Assembly (NCBI RefSeq): GCF_029338515.1
Contig: NZ_CP119988.1
Span: 4,030,001 to 4,094,000 of the forward strand
Reading direction: 5' to 3'
Length of the DNA: 64,000 bases
From: Haloglomus litoreum
Lineage (GTDB): Archaea > Halobacteriota > Halobacteria > Halobacteriales > Haloarculaceae
Part shown: in pieces, positions 52,956 through 61,852 of the stretch
Layout: every line of letters starts with the position of its first letter
How positions within the stretch are numbered: position 1 is the stretch's first letter
Position numbers and translations under genes: made by a program
The notes under the pieces: model-generated
What the model saw: only the letters and a program-made list of their open reading frames with translations
Told to the model about the DNA's origin: nothing
The model's database searches: none

Positions 52956-53735
52956 TCATCCCGAGACGTAGGTGATGCCGCCGTCGACGACGAGTTCGGC
53001 AGCGGTCACGTACGAGGCGAGGTCGGAGGCCAGGAACACGGCCGGCCCGCCCACCTCGTCGAGTTCGCCGTGACGCCCCATCGGGATGCGGGGGGCGATG
53101 GCGTCCATGTTGTCGTGCAGCGGGATGTCGTCGGTCGTCATGGCGGTCTTGAAGAGGCCGGGGTAGAGCGCGTTCACCCGGATGCCCTCCGAGCCGAACC
53201 GGCCGGCGAAGCCGAACGTGAGGTTCCGGACGGCACCCCTCGTGGCCGCATACACCGGTCGGGCCGCGGGCGTCCGCATCGCCTCCGTACTGGAGACGTT
53301 GATGATGGTCCCGCCGCGTCCCTCCTCCACCAGCCGGGTCGCCACCGCACGCGCGGCGAGGAAGTAGCCGCGGACGTTCACCGCCATGAACTCCTCGAAC
53401 CGTTCGGTCGTGACGTCGAAATCGTCCGCGTCGGCGATGGCGGCGTTGTTGACGAGCGTGTCGACGCCACCGAACTCCTCGGCGGCCTCCAGAACGGGGT
53501 CGAACTCCCCCTCCAGCGTCACGTCGCACTCGACGAACGCGGCGTCGCGGTCGGTCTCCTCGCGGACCCGCTCGACGGTCGGTGTGCCGCCCTCGCGTGG
53601 CGTCTCCCGGATGTCCGCGACGACCACGTCCGCGCCGTGCTCGGCGAACGTGAGCGCCACGCCACGACCGATACCGCTCGCCCCGCCGGTCACGACGACT
53701 GTCTGGTCGGCGACCAGGTTGGTGGCTGTTGTCAT
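52956..53735 (-). CDS. Short-chain dehydrogenase with Arg at the catalytic Lys position
   Basis: The 259 residues form an SDR with TGGASGIGRGVAL, the NNAAIAD loop and a C-terminal TAAELVVDGGI. The active site is unusual: Ser and Tyr are present (NVSSTEA, PVYAATRGA) but the usual YxxxK lysine is Arg (codon AGG). Activity may be altered or lost. It diverges from the livF gene, with a TTTATG box 30 nt before the ATG. Confidence 0.82.
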   Translation of the reverse strand: MTTATNLVADQTVVVTGGASGIGRGVALTFAEHGADVVVADIRETPREGGTPTVERVREETDRDAAFVECDVTLEGEFDPVLEAAEEFGGVDTLVNNAAIADADDFDVTTERFEEFMAVNVRGYFLAARAVATRLVEEGRGGTIINVSSTEAMRTPAARPVYAATRGAVRNLTFGFAGRFGSEGIRVNALYPGLFKTAMTTDDIPLHDNMDAIAPRIPMGRHGELDEVGGPAVFLASDLASYVTAAELVVDGGITYVSG

Positions 53736-53812
53736 GCAACGTGGCTGTCGCGAAACAGGCACATAAACGTTCGTCCACCCCGGACGCATCCCTCGGTCGG
53801 CCCATCGACAAC

Positions 53813-53820
53813 TATTAACA
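53813..53820 (+). promoter_or_regulatory. TATA box of livF
   Basis: TATTAACA centred near 53816 lies 27 nt before the livF ATG, giving a leaderless transcript for the importer cluster. Confidence 0.6.
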
Positions 53821-53843
53821 CAGCCGGGGGACTGGTAGATGGT

Positions 53844-54548
53844 ATGTCGTTGCTCGATATCTCCGGTCTCGAGGCCGGATATGGGGATGTGAAGGTCCTC
53901 CACGGGGTCGACCTCCACGTGGAGGACGGGGAGTGGGTGGTCATCGTCGGTCCGAACGGTGCGGGCAAGAGCACGCTGATCAAGACCGTCTTCGGTCTCG
54001 CCGACCACACCGGCGGGACGATCACGCTCCGCGGGGAGTCGATGACGGACCTCCGGTCGAAGGAGATCATCCGCCGAGGGATCGGCTACGTCCCGCAGAA
54101 CGACAACGTCTTCCCGCCGCTGACGGTGGCCGAGAACCTCCGGATGGGGGCGTACATCCTCGACGAGGTGCCCGAGGACACGCTGGCGGAGATCTACGAC
54201 CTCTTCCCCATCCTCGACGAGCGCCGGAACCAGAAGGCGGGGTCGCTCTCGGGAGGGCAGCGCCAGATGCTCGCGATGGGTCGGGCGCTGATGCTGGACC
54301 CGGACATCCTGCTGCTTGACGAGCCCTCCGCCGGCCTCGCACCGGACCTCGTCGAGGAGACGTTCCAGCGCATCGAGTACATCAACGACACCGGGACGGC
54401 GATCCTCATGGTGGAACAGAACGCCAAGAAGGCGCTCGAGCGTGGCGATCGGGGGTACGTGCTGGTGCAGGGCCGGAACCGGTTCACCGACGACGCCGAC
54501 GAACTGCTCGGGAACGAGGAGGTCCGCCAGGAGTTCCTCGGCGGATAG
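53844..54548 (+). CDS. livF: Branched-chain-amino-acid-type ABC transporter ATPase
   Basis: The 234-residue ATPase has GPNGAGKST, GSLSGGQRQMLAMGR and LLLDEPSAGLAPDL, with the short length typical of LivF. It energises the LivH/LivM channel together with LivG. It is separated from livK by 129 nt with its own TATA box, so transcription is at least partly independent. Substrates of such haloarchaeal systems are often not amino acids. Confidence 0.9.
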   Translation: MSLLDISGLEAGYGDVKVLHGVDLHVEDGEWVVIVGPNGAGKSTLIKTVFGLADHTGGTITLRGESMTDLRSKEIIRRGIGYVPQNDNVFPPLTVAENLRMGAYILDEVPEDTLAEIYDLFPILDERRNQKAGSLSGGQRQMLAMGRALMLDPDILLLDEPSAGLAPDLVEETFQRIEYINDTGTAILMVEQNAKKALERGDRGYVLVQGRNRFTDDADELLGNEEVRQEFLGG

Positions 54549-54603
54549 CCGGGGCACGGTTGCCCGACAAACGGACTGCCGTCGTGCGGTTCCCCCAGAG
54601 CCA

Positions 54604-54615
54604 TTTATAAATAAA
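54604..54615 (+). promoter_or_regulatory. AT-rich promoter of the livK-livG genes
   Basis: TTTATAAATAAA and a second box ATTAATAC (54640-54647) lie upstream of livK (ATG 54678). The nearer one gives a leader of under 10 nt, the farther one about 45 nt. Confidence 0.5.
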
Positions 54616-54677
54616 CCACAAGGAAACGGCTCCCAAAACATTAATACTGCAGAACTCGCCGGTTCTTCCGGGAAACC

Positions 54678-56135
54678 ATGACGGACGATAGCATCAACCG
54701 ACGAACAGTACTTGCTGGACTCAGCGCGATGGGCGCAGCCTCGCTAGCGGGGTGCAGCGTCTCCCAGGAAGGAAACGACGGTGGCGGCGACGGCGGTGAC
54801 GGTGGTGGTGGCGGTGACGGTGGTGGCGGCGGCGACGGCGGCGACGGCGGTGACGGCGGGTCGGGCGAGCAGCGGGAGGGAGCAGTGACGCTCGACTCGG
54901 TCCACGTGGTCGCCGCGGACAACCAGACCGGGCCGTTCAACTACCTGTTCACGTCGGCGAACAAGATGACACAGATCGCGCTCGACGAGATCGAGGCGGC
55001 CGGCGGCCCACTGGAGGCCGACGTCACCTTCGACTTCCAGGACACGGCGGTCAACCCCGCCAACTGGAAGGAGGCGATGACGAAGGGCGTCTTCAGCGAC
55101 AACGCGGCGTTCATCTACGGGAGCGCGACCAACGAGGTCGTCGCACACCGCGAGTGGATCAAGGACAACGAGATCCCGGTCGTCACCGGCTGGCCGGGCG
55201 GGCTGGACCTCCGGCAGTACGGTGGCGACAGGGGGAACCCGGACGACCTGAGCCAGCACGACTGGATCTGGCGGACCATCGTGGGCGACAGCCTCACGCA
55301 GCTCGGCGCCGCGCAGTGGGCCGTCGAGACCAAGGGCTGGACGCGCTTCGGCGTCTTCCACGGCGCCTCGTCCGACCAGGCGGTGACCGCCGACGCGTTC
55401 ATCGACGCCCTCGAGTCGAAGGACGGCACCGTCGCCGAGGAGATCCAGTTCCAGGAGGGGAAGACCAACTACGGGGCCGAACTCGACCGGATGCCCTGGG
55501 ACGACATCGACGCGGTCTGGATCATGACCACCGTCGACACCGGGATCGGGTTCATGCGCCAGTGGGGCAACTCCGAGTACGGTGACAAGCCGGCGGTCCT
55601 GCAGGAGTGGGCCCGCCCCCAGAGCTTCATCGACCAGACGAAGGAGGTGCTCCAGGACAAGGAGATCTACACCATGGCGGGGACCCCCGCGACGGACGAC
55701 CCGCTGTACCAGGAGGGCAAGGGCAAGTTCGAGGAGCGGTACCCCGACTCGGACTGGTACCCGCAGTTCACGCTGCCGCCGTACGACGCGGCCATCGTCG
55801 CCTGTCTCGCACTCCACCGCGCGGGAACGCTGGGCAACCTTCCCGCGGACCCCTCCATCGAGGAGATCCGGCGGGAGATCGAGCGCAACATCGGCCACGT
55901 CGGCCGGCCCCCGGGAACCGAGGTCACCAGTTTCGCCGACGGGAAGGCGGCGCTGGACGACGGCGATGACATCAACTACCAGGGCTACTACAGCACGTGT
56001 GACTTCACCGAGTTCGGCAACGTGCTCGTCGACGTCAACATGTTCAAGTACCCGACATCGGATCAGGAGACCTACCAGCAGGTGGCCACGATCCCGCCGG
56101 AAGACCTCCAGTCGCTCACCGATGGCAACTACTGA
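54678..56135 (+). CDS. livK: ABC substrate-binding lipoprotein, LivK type
   Basis: The 485-residue protein has a Tat-type signal (INRRTVLAG) and lipobox LAGC (Cys26), then a Gly/Asp linker (about 32-66) that probably spans the S-layer zone. The periplasmic-binding fold begins at about 74. The first lobe carries the opening strand TLDSVHVVAADNQ, and later strands include VVTGWPGGLDL and FGVFHGASS. The cargo is not clear: aromatic or hydroxyacid-type substrates fit the neighbours, branched-chain amino acids the family name. Confidence 0.85.
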   Translation: MTDDSINRRTVLAGLSAMGAASLAGCSVSQEGNDGGGDGGDGGGGGDGGGGGDGGDGGDGGSGEQREGAVTLDSVHVVAADNQTGPFNYLFTSANKMTQIALDEIEAAGGPLEADVTFDFQDTAVNPANWKEAMTKGVFSDNAAFIYGSATNEVVAHREWIKDNEIPVVTGWPGGLDLRQYGGDRGNPDDLSQHDWIWRTIVGDSLTQLGAAQWAVETKGWTRFGVFHGASSDQAVTADAFIDALESKDGTVAEEIQFQEGKTNYGAELDRMPWDDIDAVWIMTTVDTGIGFMRQWGNSEYGDKPAVLQEWARPQSFIDQTKEVLQDKEIYTMAGTPATDDPLYQEGKGKFEERYPDSDWYPQFTLPPYDAAIVACLALHRAGTLGNLPADPSIEEIRREIERNIGHVGRPPGTEVTSFADGKAALDDGDDINYQGYYSTCDFTEFGNVLVDVNMFKYPTSDQETYQQVATIPPEDLQSLTDGNY

Positions 56136-56176
56136 CCCGACCGCACCCGGCCGAGCCTCCCCCCTCAGCACCAGCA

Positions 56177-57070
56177 ATGGCACTCGTTGACCTCGTCATC
56201 TCCGGTCTCGAGACGGGATCGTTCATCGCCGTGGCCGCGATCGGCATCACGCTCGTCTACGGCTTCACCGATATGATCAACTTCGCACATGCGGAGTTCA
56301 TGGTCATCGGTGCCTACGTCGGCGTGCTGTCGGTCAACGCGCTCGGGCTGCCGCTGATCGGTGCGCTGGTGCTCGTCCCGCTCGTGTCCGCAGCCGCGGG
56401 CTGGGCCGTCGCCCGGACGTTCTTCATGCCGATCCGGGAGGCCGGCCCCATCCCGCTGCTGGTGACATCCATCGGCGTGGGGCTGTTGCTCCGGTTCGGC
56501 ATCCAGATCACCGCGTCGCCGACGCCACGGTATCTGGACCTCGGCTTCGTCTCCGAGACCGTGACCGTCGGCGGCGTGACGATGGCCAGCTACACGCCGC
56601 TGGTCATCGGCATCGCGGCCGCCTCGTTCGTCCTGCTGCACCTGCTGCTGACACGGACGACGCTGGGGACCGCGCTCCGGGCGATGGGCGCCAACGAGGA
56701 CCTCGCCCTCGTGACCGGTATCGACACGGACCGGCTGCGCCACTACATCTGGCTCATCTCCTCGGCCATGGGCGGGCTGGCGGGGTTCCTGCTGACGTTC
56801 CCCCTGTTCGCCATCCCGAGCCTGGGCTTCCAGCAGATCATCATCGTCATCGCGGCGGCCATCCTCGGCGGCGCGGGGAGCGTCTACGGCGCCATCGCCG
56901 GCGCGTACGTCCTCGGGCTGACGATCGCCATCTCCACGGGTATGCTCCTCCCCGCGTGGGGCACCAACCTCGGGACCACCGTCGCGTTCGTGGTGCTGTT
57001 CCTCGTCCTGCTCGTCAGGCCGGGCGGCATCGCGGGCGCCGAGGTGACCAAGATGCGGGAGGTGGCGTAG
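56177..57070 (+). CDS. livH: ABC permease, LivH type
   Basis: The 297 residues have about eight membrane helices and the LivH signatures GFTDMINFAHAEFM (about 30-43) and GANEDLALVTGIDTDRL. With LivM it forms the channel. The gene ends with TAG immediately before livM. Confidence 0.9.
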   Translation: MALVDLVISGLETGSFIAVAAIGITLVYGFTDMINFAHAEFMVIGAYVGVLSVNALGLPLIGALVLVPLVSAAAGWAVARTFFMPIREAGPIPLLVTSIGVGLLLRFGIQITASPTPRYLDLGFVSETVTVGGVTMASYTPLVIGIAAASFVLLHLLLTRTTLGTALRAMGANEDLALVTGIDTDRLRHYIWLISSAMGGLAGFLLTFPLFAIPSLGFQQIIIVIAAAILGGAGSVYGAIAGAYVLGLTIAISTGMLLPAWGTNLGTTVAFVVLFLVLLVRPGGIAGAEVTKMREVA

Positions 57071-58150
57071 ATGGCGACCGACTCGCTGCGCGAGCGGCTC
57101 GGTGGCACGACCGACTTCGATCAGGTCGGCGAACGGACCAGGCTCATCGCCGCGCTCGGCGTCGGGCTGTTCGTGCTGACGCTCGGGTTCCTGTTCAGCA
57201 GCCTCGTGGTTTCGGTCCCCAACGCGAGCCTCGTCTTCATCGAGACGGGCATCACGTGGGGGGTCTATGCACTGCTCGTGCTCGGGCTGAACGTCCAGTT
57301 CGGCAACACCGGCCTCGTCAACTTCGGCTATCTGGTCTTCTTCATGCTCGGCGGGTACACGTTCGCGCTCGTCACCTCGGACGCCGCGGCGTTCGGGGGG
57401 CTGGGCCTGGCCTGGCCGGTCGGGGTGGTCGCCGTGCTCGTCGCTGTACTCGTGCTCGGACTGGCGTTCGGGGTCGTGGCGCTCCGGCTGCGCGACGACT
57501 TCCTCGCCATCGTCACGCTCGCGGCGCTGCTGGTCGGCATCGAGCTCATCGAGTCGTTCGACGGCATCACCGGCGGGACGAACGGTATCTACGGCATCCC
57601 GGAGCTCCTCGACGGCCTCGCCGGCACGTACCAGAACCGGCTGGTGACGACGCTGCTGCTGGTGATCAGCTTCGTCCTCGTCGGGTACGCGGTCAGCCAG
57701 CGGCTGACCGAAGGGCCCTACGGTCGGGTCCTCCGCTCGATCCGGTCGGACGAGCTGGTCTCCCAGACCCTCGGGAAGCGGACCTTCCGCTACAAGGTCC
57801 AGGCGTTCCTGTTCGGGGCGGTGATGGCCGGCATCGCCGGCATCCTGCTGTCGACCCACCGGGGCTCGATCACGCCGGACTTCTTCGGCCTCCACATCAC
57901 GATCATCGTCTGGGTCGGGATGCTGCTGGGCGGCTCGGGCAACAACCGGAGCGTCCTCGCGGGGCTGGCGATCATCCTCGCGCTCAACCTGTCGCTCCGG
58001 TTCGTCTCGAGCGGCGTGACCGACCTGATACCGAACGTCCGGTTCGGCGCGGTCAGCCAGATGATCATCGGCCTGGTACTGGTGCTGGTGATGCGGTACC
58101 GCCCGGAGGGCATCTGGGGGAACCCGGCGGAACTGGAGGTTCACGAATGA
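57071..58150 (+). CDS. livM: ABC permease, LivM type
   Basis: The 359-residue permease has about nine helices. It carries the LivM segments LVLGLNVQFGNTGLVNFGY and SIRSDELVSQTLGKRTFRYK, plus GSITPDFFGLH before the last helices. The N-terminal 30 residues are hydrophilic. It starts right after livH and overlaps livG by 4 nt. Confidence 0.9.
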   Translation: MATDSLRERLGGTTDFDQVGERTRLIAALGVGLFVLTLGFLFSSLVVSVPNASLVFIETGITWGVYALLVLGLNVQFGNTGLVNFGYLVFFMLGGYTFALVTSDAAAFGGLGLAWPVGVVAVLVAVLVLGLAFGVVALRLRDDFLAIVTLAALLVGIELIESFDGITGGTNGIYGIPELLDGLAGTYQNRLVTTLLLVISFVLVGYAVSQRLTEGPYGRVLRSIRSDELVSQTLGKRTFRYKVQAFLFGAVMAGIAGILLSTHRGSITPDFFGLHITIIVWVGMLLGGSGNNRSVLAGLAIILALNLSLRFVSSGVTDLIPNVRFGAVSQMIIGLVLVLVMRYRPEGIWGNPAELEVHE

Positions 58151-58917
58151 GCCTGTTCGAGGCCAGTGGCGTCGGGAAGCGGTTCGCCGGGCTGCAGGCC
58201 CTCGACGACGTCTCCGTCTCCATCGACGAGGGCGAACTCGTCGGGCTCATCGGCCCGAACGGGGCCGGCAAGAGCACGTTCTTCAACGTGGTCACCGGCG
58301 TCCGGCGGCCCGACGAGGGGAGCGTCCGGTTCGACGGCGCGGACATCACGGGCCTGCGGCCGGCCAGTATCGCCCGGCGCGGGATGGTCCGGACGTTCCA
58401 GATGTCCCGCGAACTCGGCGCGATGACCGTCGAGGAGAACCTGGCACTCGGCGCCAGCAACCACCCCGGCGAGACGGTCAGCGGGGCACTCGTCCGGACG
58501 CAAGCGGTCCGCGAGCGCGAGCGCGAGACGCTGGAGCGGGTGGCCGAACTCGTCGACTTCCTCGAACTCTCGGAGCTGGCAGACGAGTACGCCAGCAAGC
58601 TCTCCGGCGGCCAGCGGAAGCTCCTTGCACTGGGCCGCGTGCTGATGTCCGACCCGGAGCTGATCCTGCTCGACGAGCCGTTCGCCGGCGTCAACCCGAC
58701 GCTCGAGCGCAAACTCGTCGAGCGCATCGTCGAGTTGAACGAGGACGGGATGACCTTCCTCATCGTCGAGCACGAGATCGAGACCCTCGTCGAGGTCTGC
58801 GACCGGCTGGTCGTGCTCCACAACGGACGCGTCCTCACCGAGGGCGAGCCCGAGGCCGTCGTCAGCGACGACGAGGTCATCGACGCCTACCTCGGCGACA
58901 CGCTCCAGTCCACGTGA
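58147..58917 (+). CDS. livG: Branched-chain-amino-acid-type ABC transporter ATPase, LivG
   Basis: The 256-residue ATPase has GPNGAGKST, KLSGGQRKLLALGR and LLDEPFAGVNPTL, the last typical of LivG, with the switch HEIETLVE. It completes the five-component importer. The ATG overlaps the livM stop (ATGA). It converges with the FAD oxidase gene 27 nt downstream. Confidence 0.92.
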   Translation: MSLFEASGVGKRFAGLQALDDVSVSIDEGELVGLIGPNGAGKSTFFNVVTGVRRPDEGSVRFDGADITGLRPASIARRGMVRTFQMSRELGAMTVEENLALGASNHPGETVSGALVRTQAVRERERETLERVAELVDFLELSELADEYASKLSGGQRKLLALGRVLMSDPELILLDEPFAGVNPTLERKLVERIVELNEDGMTFLIVEHEIETLVEVCDRLVVLHNGRVLTEGEPEAVVSDDEVIDAYLGDTLQST

Positions 58918-58944
58918 CCGACACCCCTGTCCTCGCCCCGTTCC

Positions 58945-60363
58945 TCAGTGCTCGAACCGGACGCGACCGCCCTCTTCGGCGGTCTCCGGGAACATCTTCC
59001 CCGGGTTGAGGATGTCGTTCGGGTCGAACGCCCGCTTGACCCGTCGCATCATCTCCACCGCGACCTCGCCGTGTTCGCGCTCGAGGTACTGCTGTTTCCC
59101 CATCCCGATCCCGTGCTCGCCGGTACAGGTGCCGCCGACATCCAGTGCCCGCTCGAGGACGGCCTCGTAGACACGCTCGCCCCGCTCGACCATCTCCTCG
59201 TCGGACTGGTCCACCAGCACGGTGTAGTGGAGGTTCCCGTCGCCCGCGTGACCGAACGTCGGGACCAGCAGGTCGTACTCCTCGCCCAGCTCCTTGGCGT
59301 ACCGGACCAGCGGCGGGTACTCGGAGATGGGGACGGTCACGTCGCCGGGATGCATCGGCGTGAGGTCCGGGTCGTACCCCTGGACGGCGAAGCCGAGTTC
59401 GTCCCGGATCTTCCAGAGCTCCGCGGCGCTGGCCTCGTCGCCGACCTCGAACTGCTGGACGTCGTGGGCCTCGAAGATGGAGCGGCAGAACGCCACCTCC
59501 TCCTCGATACCGTGGTCGGCGTGGAACTCCACGAAGATCATCGGCGCGTCCGGGAGGCCGGTGTCCAGGTGCGCGTTGGCCATCCGGGCGGATAGCGCGT
59601 CGATGAGCTCGATCTTCGCGACGTCGACGCCCGAACGGACGGCATCGTAGATGGCCTCCGAGGCGTCGTCGAGGTCCGCGAACACCGCTCGGCCGCCGCG
59701 TTTCTGCTCCGGCAGCCCGTCGAGCCGGAGCGTCGCCCGCGTGACCACGCCGAGCATCCCCTCCGATCCGATGAGGAGGTCCTTCAGGTTGTAGCCGGAG
59801 GAGGTCTTGACCGCCCGCGACCCGCAGGTCATCACCGCACCTTCACCGGTCACCACCTCCAGGCCGAGGACCCAGTCCCCGACCTCGCCGTACTTGACGG
59901 TCTGCTGTCCGGAGGCGTCGTTGGCGATCATCCCCCCGATGGTCGAGAGGTCGGCCGAGGAGGGCATCGAGGGGAAGACCAGTCCGTGGCTGGCGACCGC
60001 CTCGTTCACCTCCGACCCGATGATCCCCGGCTGCACGTCGATCTGGAAGTCGTCCGGGCGGACCTCCAGGATCGCGTCCATCCGGGTCAGGTCCATGCTG
60101 ATGCCGTCGAACTTCGGGACCGCGTTCCCCTCGACGGAGGTCCCCGCGGCCCAGGGGGTCACCGGTACATCGTGTTCGTTGGCGGCCCGGATGACCGCGG
60201 CCACCTCCTCCGTCGACTCCGGCCAGACCACGACCTCCGGGACGACGCCGATGCCGACCTCGCCGGCCCACCAGTCGGCGGCGTGATTCTCGCGCTCCGC
60301 GTCCCCGAACGAGATCTGATCCGATGGCAGTATCTCACCAACGAACGAGCAGTCGTGTGGCAT
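58945..60363 (-). CDS. FAD-linked oxidase, GlcD type
   Basis: The 472-residue flavoprotein belongs to the PCMH/VAO family. The FAD-binding part covers about 40-215 (VTPWAAGTSVEGNAV, GGMIANDASGQQT). The C-terminal oxidase domain has FGHAGDGNLHYTV, TCTGEHGIGMGKQQYL and FDPNDILNPGKMFP. It probably oxidises a D-2-hydroxyacid such as glycolate or D-lactate; its redox partner is unknown because no GlcF-like Fe-S protein adjoins. The ATG at 60363 lies 27 nt from a CTATACC box (60386-60394). A GTG two codons upstream is less likely. Confidence 0.9.
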   Translation of the reverse strand: MPHDCSFVGEILPSDQISFGDAERENHAADWWAGEVGIGVVPEVVVWPESTEEVAAVIRAANEHDVPVTPWAAGTSVEGNAVPKFDGISMDLTRMDAILEVRPDDFQIDVQPGIIGSEVNEAVASHGLVFPSMPSSADLSTIGGMIANDASGQQTVKYGEVGDWVLGLEVVTGEGAVMTCGSRAVKTSSGYNLKDLLIGSEGMLGVVTRATLRLDGLPEQKRGGRAVFADLDDASEAIYDAVRSGVDVAKIELIDALSARMANAHLDTGLPDAPMIFVEFHADHGIEEEVAFCRSIFEAHDVQQFEVGDEASAAELWKIRDELGFAVQGYDPDLTPMHPGDVTVPISEYPPLVRYAKELGEEYDLLVPTFGHAGDGNLHYTVLVDQSDEEMVERGERVYEAVLERALDVGGTCTGEHGIGMGKQQYLEREHGEVAVEMMRRVKRAFDPNDILNPGKMFPETAEEGGRVRFEH

Positions 60364-60385
60364 GCCCACCCCTCCGACCCACAGG

Positions 60386-60394
60386 GGTATAGTT
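60386..60394 (-). promoter_or_regulatory. TATA box of the GlcD-type oxidase gene
   Basis: On the minus strand the sequence reads AACTATACC; the start codon is 27 nt away, supporting a leaderless transcript. Confidence 0.6.
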
Positions 60395-60641
60395 CATGTG
60401 CCGACGTGTGACACCCCGTCCGGCCGTCCTCGACGCCCCTCCAGGCAGTTTTTGTATTGCCCCAGCACCGTTGGTAACAAAGACATCACGCCCGTCCCGT
60501 ACCGATAAAGATAACGAGCTAAGGGCGTTATTCTATCGACCGGGTTCCGTGGTTGACACAGGCTCGTGATGGCTATAGTCACACCACCGACGGTTGGCGG
60601 CGGGCGAAGATTGATGCCGACAGGACGCGACCCGCCAGCAC

Positions 60642-61832
60642 ATGACCGACGAGGACGCCGACCGGCTCGACGGTATCGGCCCGGCCCTGCAGCAGGAGAT
60701 CTACATCGAGGGTGAGGGCCCGTCGGTCCCGCTCTCGGCCGAGGAACTGGAACGGCAGGCGCTGGACGCGATGGCGGCCGACGTCCGGACGTTCGTCGAG
60801 GGGGGCGCGGGCGGCGGTGGAACGATGCGGTCGAATCGGCGGGCGTTCGACCGGTGGCAGCTCGTCCCCCGCGTGCTCCGCGACGTGGCCGCGCGCGACC
60901 TCTCGACGGAGTTCCTCGGCCGGACGCTGCCCGCACCAGTCATGCTGGCGCCCATCGGCGCACAGGCCATCCACCACGACGACGGCGAGCTGGCGACCGC
61001 CAGGGCCGCCGCGTCGCTCGGCATCCCGTACATCGTGAGCACGGTCTCCTCCCGGCCGCTGGAGGAGGTGGCCGGGGCGATGGGCGAGACCCCGAAGCTG
61101 TTCCAGCTCTACTGGGGGCCCGACCGCGAGCTGGTGGAGAGCTTCGTCGGACGCGCAGAGGAGGCCGGCTACGACGCGCTGGTCGTCACGGTGGACATGC
61201 CGCTGACCGGGTGGCGCGAGCGCGACGCCGACGAGGCCGCGCTGCCACCGCTCCGGGGCGAGGGGCTGGCCAACTACACCACGGATCCGGTCTTCCGCGC
61301 GGCGGTCGACCAGCCCCTGTCGGACCACCCGGAACAGGTGGTCGAGCAGTACCTCGCCTCGTTCACGGACGCATCGCTCACCTGGGACGACCTCGCCTGG
61401 CTCCGGGAGCGCACGGACCTCCCGATCCTGCTGAAGGGGGTGCTCCACCCCGACGACGCGGTATCGGCGCTCGACCACGGCGTCGACGGGCTCGTCGTCT
61501 CGAACCACGGGGGCCGCCAGCTCGACGGGGCCGTCGGTGCCCTCCAGGCGCTGCCGCGGATCGCCGAGGCCGTCGACGGGCAGGTACCGGTCGTCTTCGA
61601 CAGCGGGATCCGCCGCGGCCCGGACGCACTCACGGCGCTCGCACTCGGCGCCGACGCCGTCGCCATCGGGCGCCCGTACATCTACGGCCTGGCGCTGGCC
61701 GGCGAGGACGGCGTCCGGGACGTACTCAGGAACTTCCTCGGCGACCTCGACATCGGGCTCGGCCTCGCCGGCTACAGCGACGTGGCGGACCTCGACCGCG
61801 CGGCACTCTGGGAGTCCACCGATGGTGTGTGA
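60642..61832 (+). CDS. FMN-dependent alpha-hydroxy-acid oxidase/dehydrogenase
   Basis: This 396-residue TIM-barrel flavoprotein is of the glycolate/lactate oxidase family. The catalytic His lies in VVSNHGGRQLDGA. FMN-phosphate binding is by DSGIRRGPDALTALALGADAVAIGRPY. APIGAQAIHHDDGE and the substrate-binding TVDMPLTGWRERD segment are intact. It oxidises L-2-hydroxyacids such as lactate or mandelate; the specificity is not visible. It diverges from the GlcD-type oxidase, so both hydroxyacid enantiomers may be handled here. Confidence 0.9.
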   Translation: MTDEDADRLDGIGPALQQEIYIEGEGPSVPLSAEELERQALDAMAADVRTFVEGGAGGGGTMRSNRRAFDRWQLVPRVLRDVAARDLSTEFLGRTLPAPVMLAPIGAQAIHHDDGELATARAAASLGIPYIVSTVSSRPLEEVAGAMGETPKLFQLYWGPDRELVESFVGRAEEAGYDALVVTVDMPLTGWRERDADEAALPPLRGEGLANYTTDPVFRAAVDQPLSDHPEQVVEQYLASFTDASLTWDDLAWLRERTDLPILLKGVLHPDDAVSALDHGVDGLVVSNHGGRQLDGAVGALQALPRIAEAVDGQVPVVFDSGIRRGPDALTALALGADAVAIGRPYIYGLALAGEDGVRDVLRNFLGDLDIGLGLAGYSDVADLDRAALWESTDGV

Positions 61833-61852
61833 GGGTGGTCCCGGGACCGTGC

